Source: Oceanicaulis alexandrii DSM 11625
GTDB lineage: Bacteria > Pseudomonadota > Alphaproteobacteria > Caulobacterales > Maricaulaceae
Assembly (NCBI RefSeq): GCF_000420265.1
Contig: NZ_ATUP01000001.1
Coordinates: forward strand, 496,001 to 560,000
Direction: 5' to 3'
Length of the DNA stretch: 64,000 bases
Below, piece by piece: positions 7,925-18,820 of this stretch. The notes beneath the pieces were generated by a model. The model made no database searches. It saw only the letters and a list, made by a program, of their open reading frames with translations, and had not been told where the DNA came from. The position numbers were made by a program, and so were the translations under genes. Every line of letters begins with the position of its first letter. Positions within the stretch are counted from its first letter, which is position 1.

Positions 7925-9298
7925 CTACTCCGCCGCGACGCTGCGCTTGAGACCTTGAGCGGGTTTCAGCGCATCCGAAATCTGGAACGCCATTTCCAAC
8001 GCCTGGTCGGCGTTCAGGCGCGGATCGCAATGGGTGTGATACCGGCTCGACAGATCCGCTTCGGACAGATGTCCTGCGCCGCCGACGCATTCGGTCACGT
8101 CCTGACCCGTCATCTCGAAATGCACCCCGCCCGGCTCGGCGTCCTCAGCGCGCAAGACTTCGATGAAGGTGCGCAGCTCAGACAGCACCTTGTCGAAATC
8201 GCGGGTCTTGTAGCCATTGGCCGCCTTGTGGGTGTTGCCGTGCATCGGATCACACGACCAAATCACATTGCGCCCTTCAGACTGCACCTTGCGCACCAGC
8301 GGAAGCAGGCCGTCGGCCACCTTGTCCGCGCCCATGCGCACATACAGGATCAGGCGCCCCGCCTCATCGCGCGGGTTGAGCACGTCGATCAGGCGGATCA
8401 GCTCGTCAGGATCAAGCGTCGGGCCGCATTTGAGTCCGACCGGGTTTTCCAGGCCGCGCATGAACTCCACATGGGCATGGTCAGGCTGACGCGTCCGGTC
8501 GCCGATCCACAGCAAATGGGCGCTGGTGTCATACCAGCGGCCGGAATTGCTCTCCATCCGGGTCATCGCCTGCTCGAACGGCAGGTGCAGCGCTTCGTGA
8601 GAGGTGAAGAAATCCACCCCTTCCAGCGACGGCGCGCCATCGGGCGTCACGCCGCAGGCGCGCATGAAGGCCAGCGCCTCGCCAATGCGGTCGGCATATT
8701 CCTGATAGCGTTCACCCGCCGGGCTGCCCGCCAGGAAATCGAGCGTCCACTGGTGGACGTTGTGAAGGTCGGCATAACCGCCCGACGCCAGCGCACGCAG
8801 CAGGTTCAACGTCGCGGCCGACTGGTCATAGGCGCGGATCAGGCGCTCAGGGTCGGGCACACGCGCCTCTTCGGTGAACGCCATGTCATTGATGGAATCG
8901 CCGCGATAGCTGGGCAGGGTCACGCCGTCGATGGTCTCGCTATCCGACGAGCGGGGCTTGGCGAACTGGCCTGCGATCCGGCCCACTTTCACCACCGGCT
9001 TGGCGCTGGCGAAGGTCATCACCACCGCCATTTGCAGCAGCACGCGGAAGGTGTCGCGTACAGTCTCGGCGGAGAACTCCTTGAAGCTCTCGGCGCAATC
9101 GCCGCCCTGCAGCAAAAAGGCCTGCCCTGCGGACACATTGGCGAGCTGGCTTTTCAGCCGGCGCACTTCACCCGCAAAGACCAGCGGCGGGCGCTTGGCG
9201 AGCTCGGATTCCACCCAGTAAAGCTTATCCATATCGGGATAAGTCGGTAATTGCTTACCGGGTTTGGATCTCCAGCTCTCAGGGCTCCACACAGTCAT
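7925..9298 (-). CDS. aroG: Class II DAHP synthase
   Basis: Condenses phosphoenolpyruvate and erythrose 4-phosphate to DAHP, the first step of the shikimate pathway. The 457-residue protein is of the plant/actinobacterial class II type, recognised by the N-terminal [17 protein letters not shown] (holding the metal-binding cysteine), [14 protein letters not shown] and the C-terminal metal and substrate segments CDPMHGNT and [15 protein letters not shown]. The ATG at 9298 follows AAAGGCGAAGG. No separate regulatory domain is attached; class II enzymes are usually regulated through the N-terminal extension or partner proteins. The gene symbol follows common usage for this class. Confidence 0.95.
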   Translation of the reverse strand: MTVWSPESWRSKPGKQLPTYPDMDKLYWVESELAKRPPLVFAGEVRRLKSQLANVSAGQAFLLQGGDCAESFKEFSAETVRDTFRVLLQMAVVMTFASAKPVVKVGRIAGQFAKPRSSDSETIDGVTLPSYRGDSINDMAFTEEARVPDPERLIRAYDQSAATLNLLRALASGGYADLHNVHQWTLDFLAGSPAGERYQEYADRIGEALAFMRACGVTPDGAPSLEGVDFFTSHEALHLPFEQAMTRMESNSGRWYDTSAHLLWIGDRTRQPDHAHVEFMRGLENPVGLKCGPTLDPDELIRLIDVLNPRDEAGRLILYVRMGADKVADGLLPLVRKVQSEGRNVIWSCDPMHGNTHKAANGYKTRDFDKVLSELRTFIEVLRAEDAEPGGVHFEMTGQDVTECVGGAGHLSEADLSSRYHTHCDPRLNADQALEMAFQISDALKPAQGLKRSVAAE

Positions 9299-9414
9299 GG
9301 CCTTCGCCTTTCTAGAATTTGGCCGGACATATTAGCGGCGATTGTGCAACGCAGTAAGCCCCGAGTGTAAGCTCGCGGGGCATACTGTATCGTAAACACC
9401 ACAATTATCGTCTC

Positions 9415-9458
9415 AGTTGAATTTTTTACTCGGGCGCCCTCTATTGGGGAATTCAACT
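9415..9458. repeat. Inverted repeat before the 61-residue orphan gene
   Basis: AGTTGAATT (9415-9423) and AATTCAACT (9450-9458) are exact 9 bp reverse complements with a 26 bp spacer. They lie 25 bp before the start of the small gene at 9483. An imperfect CCCCGAG/CTCGCGGGG hairpin lies just upstream, around 9358-9380. This may be a binding site or a leader hairpin. Confidence 0.4.
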
Positions 9459-9482
9459 TCCAACAGGGCAAGAGGCGATCTC

Positions 9483-9668
9483 ATGACCATCACCATCACA
9501 GGCATTTCTCATCAATCCGGCGCCATTTTCACCGCACAGTTCACGGTCAGCGGCAGCAGCATCACGCATTCAGACCTGGCGGTCGAATTCCAGTCGGACG
9601 CCAGCAAGAGCTTTGCAGACGTCCAGGCTGACGCCTTGAGCGCCGCCACTTCCGCCTTGCAGGGCTAG
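9483..9668 (+). CDS. Small hypothetical protein, 61 residues
   Basis: A 61-residue product rich in Ser, Thr and Ala with alternating beta-type residues in its first half and an acidic alanine-rich second half that ends ALQG. The ATG at 9483 follows AAGAGGCGA and is preferred to a TTG at 9417. There are no cysteines, no membrane segment and no recognisable domain. It stands alone between two genes on the other strand, with its own AT-rich leader containing an inverted repeat. Function unknown; moderate confidence that it is expressed. Confidence 0.55.
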   Translation: MTITITGISHQSGAIFTAQFTVSGSSITHSDLAVEFQSDASKSFADVQADALSAATSALQG

Positions 9669-9691
9669 ACCGTGTCTCGAATTGCGCGCGG

Positions 9692-11095
9692 CTACTCCGC
9701 TGCGCGCAATTCAGGCGGAATCCATTTTTCCTTCATGGTGACCAGTTCCTCGGCCACGCTGGGATGGACGGCGCAGGTTTCGTCAAACTGGGCTTTGGTC
9801 AGTCCCGCCTTCACCGCAATGCCGACCGCCTGAATGATTTCAGGGCTGTCATCACCCACCAGATGCACGCCGACGACCACCTGATCGGAGGCGCGCACGA
9901 TCATCTTCATCATCATCCGGTCAGGATGATCGGTGATGATGCCCTTCATGGGCCGGAACTGGGATTTGTAGATATCCACTTCGCCGAATTCGTGGCGCGC
10001 CTCGGCTTCGGTCAGCCCCACCGTGCCAACGGGCGGCTGGGTGAAGACGGCGCTGGCGATGGTTGAGTGATCATAGGCGTTGGGCGTGTCGCCATAGACC
10101 GTATCCACAAACGCCGCGCCTTCGCGGATCGCAACCGGGGTCAGGTTCACCCGGTCGGTCACATCACCCACGGCGTAAATGTTCTCGACGCTGGTCTGGG
10201 AAAACTTGTCGACCTTGATCGCGCCCTTCTCGTTCACTTCGACGCCGGCGCTCTCAAGCCCTAATCCCTTGGTGTAGGGGTCGCGGCCAATGGCGAAGAC
10301 GACCTGATCCACATCCTCGATCACATCGCCATTATCGAGCGTGATGCGTTTGGTCTTCGTGTCCTCGTCGGTCAGTTCGATCTTCTCGAACACAGCATGG
10401 GTGATCACGCGCACGCCAGCCTCTTTCAGGCCTTCATGGACGGCGGTGCGCACATCATCATCAAACCCGCGCAGCACAGTCTCGCCGCGATAAACCAGGC
10501 AAGTCTCGACGCCCAAACCTGCAAACACCTGGGCGAACTCCACCGCGATATAACCGCCGCCTGCGATGACGATATGCTTGGGCAGCTTGGGCAGATGGAA
10601 CAGCTCGTTGGAGGTGATCGTATGCTCGACGCCCGGCAGACTCTCATCCTTGTTGGGCGCGCCGCCCACAGCGATCAGGATGTGTTTCGCCGTCACGGTC
10701 CGATCCTGTTTGACCAGGCGGATGGTGTTGGGGCCTTCAAGCTCGGCCCGGTCTTCGATCAGCTCCACGCCAGCGTTTGCGAGATTGCGCGAATAGATGC
10801 CTGACAGGCGATCCACTTCAGCGTTCATGGTGTCGCGGAAGGTCGGCCAGTGAAACTCCGGCGACCCTACATCCCAACCATAGGCCTTGGCCTGTTTGAA
10901 GCTTTTGGAAAAGCCCGAGGCGTACACCATGTACTTCTTGGGCACGCAGCCGCGGATCACGCAGGTGCCGCCGGGACGGTATTCCTCGGCGACGGCGACT
11001 GTCTTGCCCTTCATGGCGCTCAGGCGTGACGCGCGGACCCCGCCAGAACCTGCGCCAATGGTGAACAGGTCATAGTCAAACTCGTGATCGGCCAT
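9692..11095 (-). CDS. gor: Glutathione-disulfide reductase
   Basis: Reduces oxidised glutathione with NADPH in the cytosol. The 467-residue flavoprotein shows the FAD fold (TIGAGSGGVRASR), the redox-active disulfide GGTCVIRGCVPKK with Cys45 and Cys50, the NADPH fold (VIAGGGYIAVEFAQVFAGLG) and the C-terminal HPSVAEELV that carries the catalytic base. The ATG at 11095 follows AGAGGG; a TTG 27 bases upstream is less likely. Like other alphaproteobacterial Gor proteins it begins with a short acidic segment (MADHEFDYDLF). Single-gene unit. Confidence 0.93.
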   Translation of the reverse strand: MADHEFDYDLFTIGAGSGGVRASRLSAMKGKTVAVAEEYRPGGTCVIRGCVPKKYMVYASGFSKSFKQAKAYGWDVGSPEFHWPTFRDTMNAEVDRLSGIYSRNLANAGVELIEDRAELEGPNTIRLVKQDRTVTAKHILIAVGGAPNKDESLPGVEHTITSNELFHLPKLPKHIVIAGGGYIAVEFAQVFAGLGVETCLVYRGETVLRGFDDDVRTAVHEGLKEAGVRVITHAVFEKIELTDEDTKTKRITLDNGDVIEDVDQVVFAIGRDPYTKGLGLESAGVEVNEKGAIKVDKFSQTSVENIYAVGDVTDRVNLTPVAIREGAAFVDTVYGDTPNAYDHSTIASAVFTQPPVGTVGLTEAEARHEFGEVDIYKSQFRPMKGIITDHPDRMMMKMIVRASDQVVVGVHLVGDDSPEIIQAVGIAVKAGLTKAQFDETCAVHPSVAEELVTMKEKWIPPELRAAE

Positions 11096-11292
11096 TGCGC
11101 GCCCTCTTCGTGATTCACTCAAATCTGCATGCGTATGTGTGCTTGCATACCGGATAGGTCAAATCACATGGGTGCGGAAGATGGGGAAACCGCTTATGCG
11201 CCCTCATTTGAAAGAGGCGCCGCTCGCCTGAGAGGTGGCGTCGCCGCTGAAATTCTCCTATCAAGATAATCCGTCACTGATGAGCGCGGATT

Positions 11293-11991
11293 GTGAGCGA
11301 CCTCAAAACCATCCCTGACACCCCCCACCATGCCGGTCATCGCGACCGACTGCGTGCGCGCTTTTCAGAAGCCGGCGGTCAGGGGCTGGCCGATTACGAG
11401 CTTTTAGAGCTGGCGCTGTTTCGCTCCATCCCGCGTCGCGACGTGAAACCGCTCGCGAAGGCTTTGATCGCCCGGTTCGGAAGCTTGGGCGGGGTCTGCG
11501 CGGCGGAACTGCACCAGCTCAAGGACATCAAGGGCGTGTCGGAAAAGACCGCCCTAGATCTCAAACTGCTCGAAGCCCTGGCCGTGCGCATGGCGCGTGA
11601 ACAGGTGGTGGGACGTCCGGTCCTCTCAAGCTGGTCTGCCTTGCTCGATTACCTGCGTACGGCCCTGCAGCACGCCTCCACCGAGCAGTTCCGGGTGTTG
11701 TATCTCGACAAGAAGAACCGTCTGGTCGCTGACGAACATCAGGCGCGAGGCACGGTGGATCATGCGCCAGTCTATCCGCGGGAAGTGGTCAAACGCGCCC
11801 TGGCGCTGGACGCCAGCGCCCTGATCCTGGTGCACAACCATCCCAGCGGCGATCCGACGCCGTCTCACGCCGATATCGAGATGACCAAGCTGGTCATCAG
11901 CGCCGCCAAACCCTTCAACATCGTGGTCCATGACCATCTGGTGATCGGACGCGAACGCACGGCGAGCTTCAAAAGTTTGGGATTGCTTTAG
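11293..11991 (+). CDS. radC: RadC-family JAB-domain protein
   Basis: A 232-residue protein with an N-terminal helix-hairpin-helix-like segment ([27 protein letters not shown]) and a C-terminal JAB/MPN-like metalloprotease fold with the metal motif [14 protein letters not shown] and an upstream conserved Glu region (PREVVKRAL). The historic link of RadC to DNA repair is doubtful, and the biochemical role is not settled. The likely start is GTG at 11293; no strong ribosome-binding site is visible. It precedes the amidohydrolase gene by 48 bp and could be co-transcribed with it. Confidence 0.88.
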   Translation: MSDLKTIPDTPHHAGHRDRLRARFSEAGGQGLADYELLELALFRSIPRRDVKPLAKALIARFGSLGGVCAAELHQLKDIKGVSEKTALDLKLLEALAVRMAREQVVGRPVLSSWSALLDYLRTALQHASTEQFRVLYLDKKNRLVADEHQARGTVDHAPVYPREVVKRALALDASALILVHNHPSGDPTPSHADIEMTKLVISAAKPFNIVVHDHLVIGRERTASFKSLGLL

Positions 11992-12039
11992 ACCTTCAGC
12001 GCCTTAGCCTGCCTCAAACAGGGATCGGGGAGGCGCGTC

Positions 12040-13800
12040 ATGCTGCGTATCATTCTGGCCGGGCTCGCCATTATGGCCTTGCTGACGACGGGTTTCTCGC
12101 TGGCGGCCCGTTCGGCGACCACGTCCCAGGACCTGCTCTTTTACAACGGGGTGATCCGCACCGCGTCTGAACCGGGTGTGGCGGATGCGCTCTACATGCG
12201 CGACGGCGTGATCATCGCCGTGGGCGACCTGGGCGCCGTCGAAGCCGCAGCGCCTCGCAACGTCAGACGGTTTGATCTTGAGGGCGGCGCCCTCACCCCC
12301 GGCCTGATCGAGCCGCACACCCATCCTCTCGCCGCCGGGCTTCTGGGACAGGCGATCAATCTGTCCGGTCCCCATTCGGGCGGAAGGGCTGAAGTGATAG
12401 CCCTGATCGAACAAGGGCTGGCGCGCGGCGGGCCAAGCCCCTGGGCGATTGGATTTGGTTGGGACCCTGTGCTGTTGGGCGATATCGACGCGCCCAGCCT
12501 CGAAGAGCTCGACGCCCTGTCGCCTGACCAGCCTTTGGTGATCCTGACCCAGATGATGCATCAGGCCTTCGCCAACACCGCCGCATTTGAGGCGTCAGGC
12601 ATCAGCGCAGACACGCCCGATCCGGAGCATGGGTATTTTGAACGCGACGCCACAGGCGCCCTGACGGGACGCGTGGTGGAGGTGGACGCCGTCAGCCAGC
12701 TCATGTCCGGAGTTCCGACGCCCTCAGATGCGGCGCTCGAATTCATCCTGGGGGACGCCTACGCCGAATACGCCCGGTCCGGATACACCACCATCGGCAT
12801 TACGGGTCTGGTTGGACGCGCACGCGACCCGCTGGCGATCCTTGAAACCATCGCAACCTCTCCCCGCCCCGCGCTGAACACGGTGTTGTACCTGCTGCCC
12901 GAGCAAGCGGCGCACGGTTACACCCTGTTTGATCACGCCCGCTCTGACGCCGTGATCACCCGCGTCGCCGGGCTCAAGCTATGGCTGGACGGCTCGCCCT
13001 TTGTGGGCGGCGCCGCGACCTCTGAGCCCTATGCCGACAGCGCTTTTAACGCCGACGTGCTGGGCCTGCCGCCGGGATGGCGCGGACCGCTGGCGATCCC
13101 GCCCGAGACTGCGCTGGCGCACGCGTTTGAAGCGCAGCAATCGGGCGTGCAGATGGCGTTCCACGTCCAGGGCGAACGCGCGATAGATCTGGCGCTTGAT
13201 GTGATCGACGCGGCCCAGCGCGCCCATCCTCAATCCGGTCTTCATCACCGTCTGGAGCATCTGGCTCTGGCGACGCCCCAGCAGATCGAGCGTGCAGCTG
13301 AACTGGGCGTCTCATTGGGCTTCTTCCCCGACCATATCGGCTATTACGGCCACCGTCTGGAGGCCATGTTCGGGGCTGAGCGCGCCGGGCGCTACATGCC
13401 CATTCAGGCTGCGATGGAGAGCGGCGCCGTGGTGACCATTCATGGGGATCATCCCGCCAGCGCCATCGACGCCGCGCGCGTGATGACCTTGCCGGTCTCG
13501 CGGCTTACGCCCGACGACGCGACTCTGGGCGACACGGTCAGCGCCGAAGACGCGTTTGCGATGATGACGATCAATGCCGCCCGTCAATTGGGATTGGATG
13601 ATCAGATCGGATCGCTGGAGCCGGGCAAGCGCGCGGATCTGGCCCTGTTTGATCGCGACCCAGTGCAGGCGCTCGAGACCGGCGAGCAATTCACCGCCCA
13701 GCACACCTGGATCGCGGGGCGCCCGGTGGACCAGCGTGCATGGTCGCTCGACCGGCTGGGGCGGCTTCTCAAAGCCGCCTGGGGGCAAATGACGCGCTAA
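12040..13800 (+). CDS. Exported amidohydrolase, YtcJ-like
   Basis: A 586-residue metal-dependent hydrolase of the amidohydrolase superfamily (YtcJ-like amidohydrolase_3 type). The N-terminus MLRIILAGLAIMALLTTGFSLA is a signal peptide or anchor. The metal motif PGLIEPHTHP follows a beta-sandwich segment, and the C-terminus has the family ending AAR-x-LGLDDQIGSLEPGKRADLALFD. The lysine, histidine and aspartate ligands of the barrel are spread through the middle (GLKLWLDG, FHVQGERA, HRLEHL, TIHGDHP). The ATG at 12040 follows GGGGAGG. Substrate unknown. Confidence 0.87.
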   Translation: MLRIILAGLAIMALLTTGFSLAARSATTSQDLLFYNGVIRTASEPGVADALYMRDGVIIAVGDLGAVEAAAPRNVRRFDLEGGALTPGLIEPHTHPLAAGLLGQAINLSGPHSGGRAEVIALIEQGLARGGPSPWAIGFGWDPVLLGDIDAPSLEELDALSPDQPLVILTQMMHQAFANTAAFEASGISADTPDPEHGYFERDATGALTGRVVEVDAVSQLMSGVPTPSDAALEFILGDAYAEYARSGYTTIGITGLVGRARDPLAILETIATSPRPALNTVLYLLPEQAAHGYTLFDHARSDAVITRVAGLKLWLDGSPFVGGAATSEPYADSAFNADVLGLPPGWRGPLAIPPETALAHAFEAQQSGVQMAFHVQGERAIDLALDVIDAAQRAHPQSGLHHRLEHLALATPQQIERAAELGVSLGFFPDHIGYYGHRLEAMFGAERAGRYMPIQAAMESGAVVTIHGDHPASAIDAARVMTLPVSRLTPDDATLGDTVSAEDAFAMMTINAARQLGLDDQIGSLEPGKRADLALFDRDPVQALETGEQFTAQHTWIAGRPVDQRAWSLDRLGRLLKAAWGQMTR

Positions 13801-13806
13801 GGGCCG

Positions 13807-14196
13807 CTAGGCCTTCGGCTTGGCGGGCTCCCACAGCTCGATCTTGACCCCGTCAGGGTCCAACAGCCAGGCGAAGTGTCCATAGTCGAACTGTTGCGGT
13901 TCACCGATCAAGGCGACACCTGCCGCCTTGATCCGCGCCAGCAGGGCGTCAAGATCCTCGACGATCAGATTCACCATAAAGGCCTGCTCTGACGGGGCGA
14001 AATAATCAGACCCGTCCTCAAAACGGGCGAAGATGGTGCGCGCGCCGTCACCAAAGGTTTCAGCAGCCTCAGCATGGGGAAAGTCGAAACCCCCATAAGA
14101 ATTTAGCTCCAGACCTAACACCTCTTGATACCAACGCTTGGCCGCGTCAGGATCAGCGGACTTCACGAATATGCCGCCGACGCCGCGTACTGGCAT
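13807..14196 (-). CDS. VOC-family (glyoxalase-like) protein
   Basis: A 129-residue single vicinal-oxygen-chelate unit: GVGGIFVKSADPDAAKRWYQEVLGLEL at the N-terminus and the metal-end motif YGHFAWLLDPDGVKIELWEP at the C-terminus. Such proteins bind a metal ion and act as lyases, dioxygenases or antibiotic-binding proteins; the exact role cannot be told. The ATG at 14196 has a good AAGGAGA site. It ends six bases from the convergent amidohydrolase stop and is divergent from the threonine synthase-like gene. Confidence 0.85.
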   Translation of the reverse strand: MPVRGVGGIFVKSADPDAAKRWYQEVLGLELNSYGGFDFPHAEAAETFGDGARTIFARFEDGSDYFAPSEQAFMVNLIVEDLDALLARIKAAGVALIGEPQQFDYGHFAWLLDPDGVKIELWEPAKPKA

Positions 14197-14232
14197 GTCG
14201 ATCTCCTTGTTTACCCTGTCTCACGGTGACCC

Positions 14233-15477
14233 ATGCCTGCTGCCCCGTCCAATTTTTTCACCCATCTTGAATGCTCGATGACGGGGGCGCGCATCGAGGC
14301 CGATGCGCCGCAAAACCTCTCCCCCGAAGGCTGGCCGCTTCTGGCGCGGTATGATCTTGAGGCCATGAAGAGCCGACTTGATCGTGACGCCATCGCCGCA
14401 CGCTCGGCCATGGACCAGCCCGGATTCTGGAAATGGCGCGAACTGCTGCCCGTCGCGAAGGACGAGGATGTTGTGTCGCTGGGCGAAGTGGATACGCCCC
14501 TGATTTATGCGGCAGGCACGGCGGCGCAGATCGGCGCGACCGGGCGCCTGTGGGTCAAGGATGAGGGGCGCCTGCCGACGGGCAGCTTCAAGGCGCGCGG
14601 ACTGGCGCTGGCCGTCTCCATGGCGAAATCGTATGGCGTGAAAACCATGGCCATGCCCACCAACGGCAATGCCGGCGCCGCGCTGTCCGCCTATGGCGCG
14701 CGGGCCGGAATGACCACCTATTCCTTCTGCCCTGAAGACACCCCGGACGTGAATGTGCGCGAGATCGCCGCCCAGGGCGGCAAGGTGTTTCGCGTCAACG
14801 GCCTGATCCATCAGTGCGGAGCGATCGTCGGCGCGCTGAAAGAGCAGATGGGCTGGTTTGACGTCTCCACCCTCAAGGAGCCCTACCGGATCGAGGGCAA
14901 GAAGACGATGGGGATCGAGCTGGCCTGGCAATTGGGCTGGAAACTCCCCGATGCGATCTTTTACCCCACCGGCGGCGGCACCGGCCTGATCGGCATGTGG
15001 AAAGCCTTTGATGAAATGGAAAAGCTGGGCTGGATCGGCTCTGAACGTCCCAAGATGTTCGCTGTTCAGGCCGAAGGCTGCGCGCCCATCGTGAAAGCGT
15101 ATGAAGCGGGGGAAGAGCACGCGCCGGAATGGCTGGACGCGCATACTTTCGCCGCCGGCATTCGCGTGCCCAAGGCCATTGGCGATTTCCTGATCCTGCG
15201 CGCCGTACGCCAAAGCGGCGGCGCAGCGCTGTCGGTCAGCGAAACCCAGATCGAAGCCGCCCGGCAACTTTGTGGGCGCGAGGACGGTCTGTTGCTCTGC
15301 CCCGAAGGCGCGGCGACGCTGGCGGCCGCTCAGTCCGCTCTGGATCGCGGTCTGGTGGAGCGTGACTCAGAGATGGTGCTGTTTAATTGCGGTTCGGGCC
15401 TGAAATACCCGCTGCCTGATCCGGCGCGCTCTCTGGATCGTACAAAGCCCATCACACCGGACATGCTTAAAGGCTGA
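14233..15477 (+). CDS. thrC: Threonine synthase-like PLP enzyme
   Basis: A 414-residue fold-type II PLP enzyme. Lys120 in GSFKARG is the Schiff-base lysine, and the phosphate-binding glycine loop is GGGTGL. The order TPLIYA, KDEGRLPTGSFKARG, TNGNAGAALSAYGARAG and FNCGSGLKY matches threonine synthases that convert O-phosphohomoserine to threonine, especially the shorter, plant-like class. A related dehydratase or diaminopropionate-type enzyme is the main alternative. The start at 14233 lies 36 bp from the divergent VOC gene. The gene symbol should be treated as provisional, as many relatives carry a second ThrC elsewhere. Confidence 0.8.
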   Translation: MPAAPSNFFTHLECSMTGARIEADAPQNLSPEGWPLLARYDLEAMKSRLDRDAIAARSAMDQPGFWKWRELLPVAKDEDVVSLGEVDTPLIYAAGTAAQIGATGRLWVKDEGRLPTGSFKARGLALAVSMAKSYGVKTMAMPTNGNAGAALSAYGARAGMTTYSFCPEDTPDVNVREIAAQGGKVFRVNGLIHQCGAIVGALKEQMGWFDVSTLKEPYRIEGKKTMGIELAWQLGWKLPDAIFYPTGGGTGLIGMWKAFDEMEKLGWIGSERPKMFAVQAEGCAPIVKAYEAGEEHAPEWLDAHTFAAGIRVPKAIGDFLILRAVRQSGGAALSVSETQIEAARQLCGREDGLLLCPEGAATLAAAQSALDRGLVERDSEMVLFNCGSGLKYPLPDPARSLDRTKPITPDMLKG

Positions 15478-15587
15478 CTTGAAAGACTGAATCCGCCTCA
15501 CTGAATCGTAATGCACACGAGCCTTTAACTGAATCACCTGCCTATCGCATAACCCCGGCCTCTCTGATTCGAGCCTAAGGGACCGCA

Positions 15588-16874
15588 ATGAGCACCCCAG
15601 CGCCTTTCACCGCCAAACGGCCGGCCGCCCGGAACGCCTGGACCGCGCTTGGTGTTTTGCTCGTGGTCTATCTGGTCAATTTCATGGACCGGCAGGTCTT
15701 TGCGGTGCTCCAGGAAGAGTTCCGGGTCGATCTCAATCTGAGCGATTCACAGCTCGCTCTGCTGGGCGGCACAGCCTTCGCGCTGTTTTACGCCACGCTT
15801 GGCATCCCCATCGCCATTCTGGCCGACCGCACCAACCGCATCCGCCTGATCGCCGCGGCCTGCGTCGTGTGGAGCATGTTCACCGCCCTGTCCGGCCTGG
15901 CCAGCAATTTCGTCCAGATGCTGCTGGCGCGCATCGGCGTCGCCTCAGGCGAGGCGGGCGGCGTCTCGCCCTCCTATTCGGTGTTGTCAGACTATTTTCC
16001 GCCCTCAAAGCGCGCTTTCGCCATCGGCTTGTTCTCGATCGGCGCGCGCCTGGGGCTCACCGCGGGCTCGGCGCTGGGCGCCTTTATCGCCGATGCGCTG
16101 AACTGGCGTTGGGCGTTCATTCTGGTCGGGCTGCCGGGCGTTTTGCTGGCGCTGGTGCTGCTGGTTCTGGTCAAGGAACCCAAGCGCGGCATGTTCGACA
16201 CGGAAGCCCTACGCGCCCAGAAAGCCAATGCGCTGGGCGCATTGAAACTCGTGTTCGCCACCCCGTCCCTGCGTCTGTTCACGGCCGCCGCCGCGGTGAC
16301 CTCGTTTGCAGGCTATAGCCTCTATCAATGGGCGCCCTCCTTTCTGATCCGCTCTCAGGGCATGACGCTGGAAGAGGTGGGCGCCGGTCTGTCGCCGCTG
16401 TTCGCTTTGGGGCTCATCGGCTCGGTGGCCGGCGGCTGGATGGCGGATCGCGTCGGACCGGGACGTCCTGAAGCCTATGGCGTCATTCCAGGCGTCACCT
16501 TGCTGTTGACCGTGCCGTTCTTCCTCGGCGGGCTGATGGCGCAAGACGGCCAGACCACCCTGCTCTTCTTCGCCATCCCCTTGCTGCTCAGCTATGCCTG
16601 GATCGGACCGGGGCTGGCCGCCACCCAGACCATGACCCCGCCCGCCTCTCGCGCAGCGGTGGCGGCGATCATCGGCTTCTTCAACAATCTGATCGGCATT
16701 GGCCTGGGACCGCTGGCCGTCGGCGCATTGTCAGACGCGCTGCGCCCCCATTATGGCGAAGGCGAAGCCTTGCGTCTGGCCTTGATGGCGGGCAGCTCGG
16801 CCTTCGCCCTGGCGGCGGTCTTGTTCGTGGCGGCGGGCTATGCGCTCAAGCGCGATCTGAAGCGGCGCACTTGA
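15588..16874 (+). CDS. MFS transporter
   Basis: A 428-residue inner-membrane transporter of the major facilitator superfamily with about 12 predicted helices. The N-terminal VVYLVNFMDRQVFAVL and the loop between helices 2 and 3, IAILADRTNRIRLIA, match the spinster/anion-cation symporter-type branch. ARIGVASGEAGGVSPSYSVLSDYFP is the usual helix 4 and 5 region. The substrate is not predictable. The ATG at 15588 follows AAGGGA. It lies 110 bp after the threonine synthase gene and 69 bp before purB. Confidence 0.87.
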   Translation: MSTPAPFTAKRPAARNAWTALGVLLVVYLVNFMDRQVFAVLQEEFRVDLNLSDSQLALLGGTAFALFYATLGIPIAILADRTNRIRLIAAACVVWSMFTALSGLASNFVQMLLARIGVASGEAGGVSPSYSVLSDYFPPSKRAFAIGLFSIGARLGLTAGSALGAFIADALNWRWAFILVGLPGVLLALVLLVLVKEPKRGMFDTEALRAQKANALGALKLVFATPSLRLFTAAAAVTSFAGYSLYQWAPSFLIRSQGMTLEEVGAGLSPLFALGLIGSVAGGWMADRVGPGRPEAYGVIPGVTLLLTVPFFLGGLMAQDGQTTLLFFAIPLLLSYAWIGPGLAATQTMTPPASRAAVAAIIGFFNNLIGIGLGPLAVGALSDALRPHYGEGEALRLALMAGSSAFALAAVLFVAAGYALKRDLKRRT

Positions 16875-16943
16875 CGTAGCGGGCCGGTTGGCGCTGTTTG
16901 CGCGCAAACCCGCCCCTTTCGTCAGACGTGAGAGCCGCGCCCC

Positions 16944-18248
<1,305 letters not shown>

Positions 18249-18279
18249 TTGCGCTCGCTGTGTTGTGAATGATCACTTC

Positions 18280-18311
18280 AAAGACCGCGCCTATGATGGC
18301 GCGGTCTTTTT
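18280..18311 (+). terminator. Intrinsic terminator of purB
   Basis: A perfect 12 bp stem AAAGACCGCGCC/GGCGCGGTCTTT with a 6 nt loop runs into a T-tract, 31 bp after the stop. Confidence 0.92.
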
Positions 18312-18326
18312 CGTTCAGGAGATAAA

Positions 18327-18752
18327 ATGGGACTGCGCCTATTTGCAGCTTTTTGTTTCTGGCTGCTCACCTCATCTGCACTCGCTCAGGCCCCGAGCGA
18401 CGAGCCGCGTCTGGTGGCGGCGCTGTTTCGCTCCAACTGGTGCGGGCCCTGCAAGGTACTGGAGCCGCGCTATGAGGCGGTGATGGCTGATTACGCGGAA
18501 GCGCCGCTGGAACGCGTGCGCTTTGACAGCTCTTTCGGTCGGCGCGGCGCACTGGCGCGGCGGGCGCGTCAGGAAGGCGTCAGCGCGGTCTACGAGGCGA
18601 CAGCCGGGGCGACCGGCTTTGTCCTTTTGATCGACCGCGACACGGGGGATGTTCTGGCGCGCATCAGCATGGCGTATTCAGACGCAGACATTCGCGGCGC
18701 ACTGGATCACGCCCTGCAGGTAATCGCCGACCGCGAGGCGTTCGGACTGTAA
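18327..18752 (+). CDS. Exported thioredoxin-fold protein
   Basis: A 141-residue protein with a signal peptide (MGLRLFAAFCFWLLTSSALAQ) and a thioredoxin-like domain whose active site is WCGPC, Cys39 and Cys42. It should act in the periplasm as a disulfide reductase or isomerase; the partner is unknown. The domain is shorter than classical thioredoxin, and the cis-proline segment is replaced by ATGFVLLIDRD. The ATG at 18327 follows CAGGAGATAAA. It begins 15 bp after the purB terminator and converges on the ATPase inhibitor gene. Confidence 0.82.
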   Translation: MGLRLFAAFCFWLLTSSALAQAPSDEPRLVAALFRSNWCGPCKVLEPRYEAVMADYAEAPLERVRFDSSFGRRGALARRARQEGVSAVYEATAGATGFVLLIDRDTGDVLARISMAYSDADIRGALDHALQVIADREAFGL

Positions 18753-18762
18753 GCCGGACATG

Positions 18763-18792
18763 AAAACGGCGGCGCAGGATCTGCGCCGCCGT
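18763..18792 (-). terminator. Terminator between convergent genes
   Basis: A perfect 12 bp stem ACGGCGGCGCAG/CTGCGCCGCCGT with a 3 nt loop. On the minus strand it is followed by TTTT, so it best serves the ATPase inhibitor gene; it may also stop the thioredoxin transcript. Confidence 0.85.
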
Positions 18793-18820
18793 CACTCATT
18801 TCAGATCAGAGCCAGACCGG

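Noticed and set aside
7901-9250. 449-codon plus-strand frame opposite the DAHP synthase
   Set aside because: Histidine- and arginine-rich antisense translation of a well-identified gene, with no domain.
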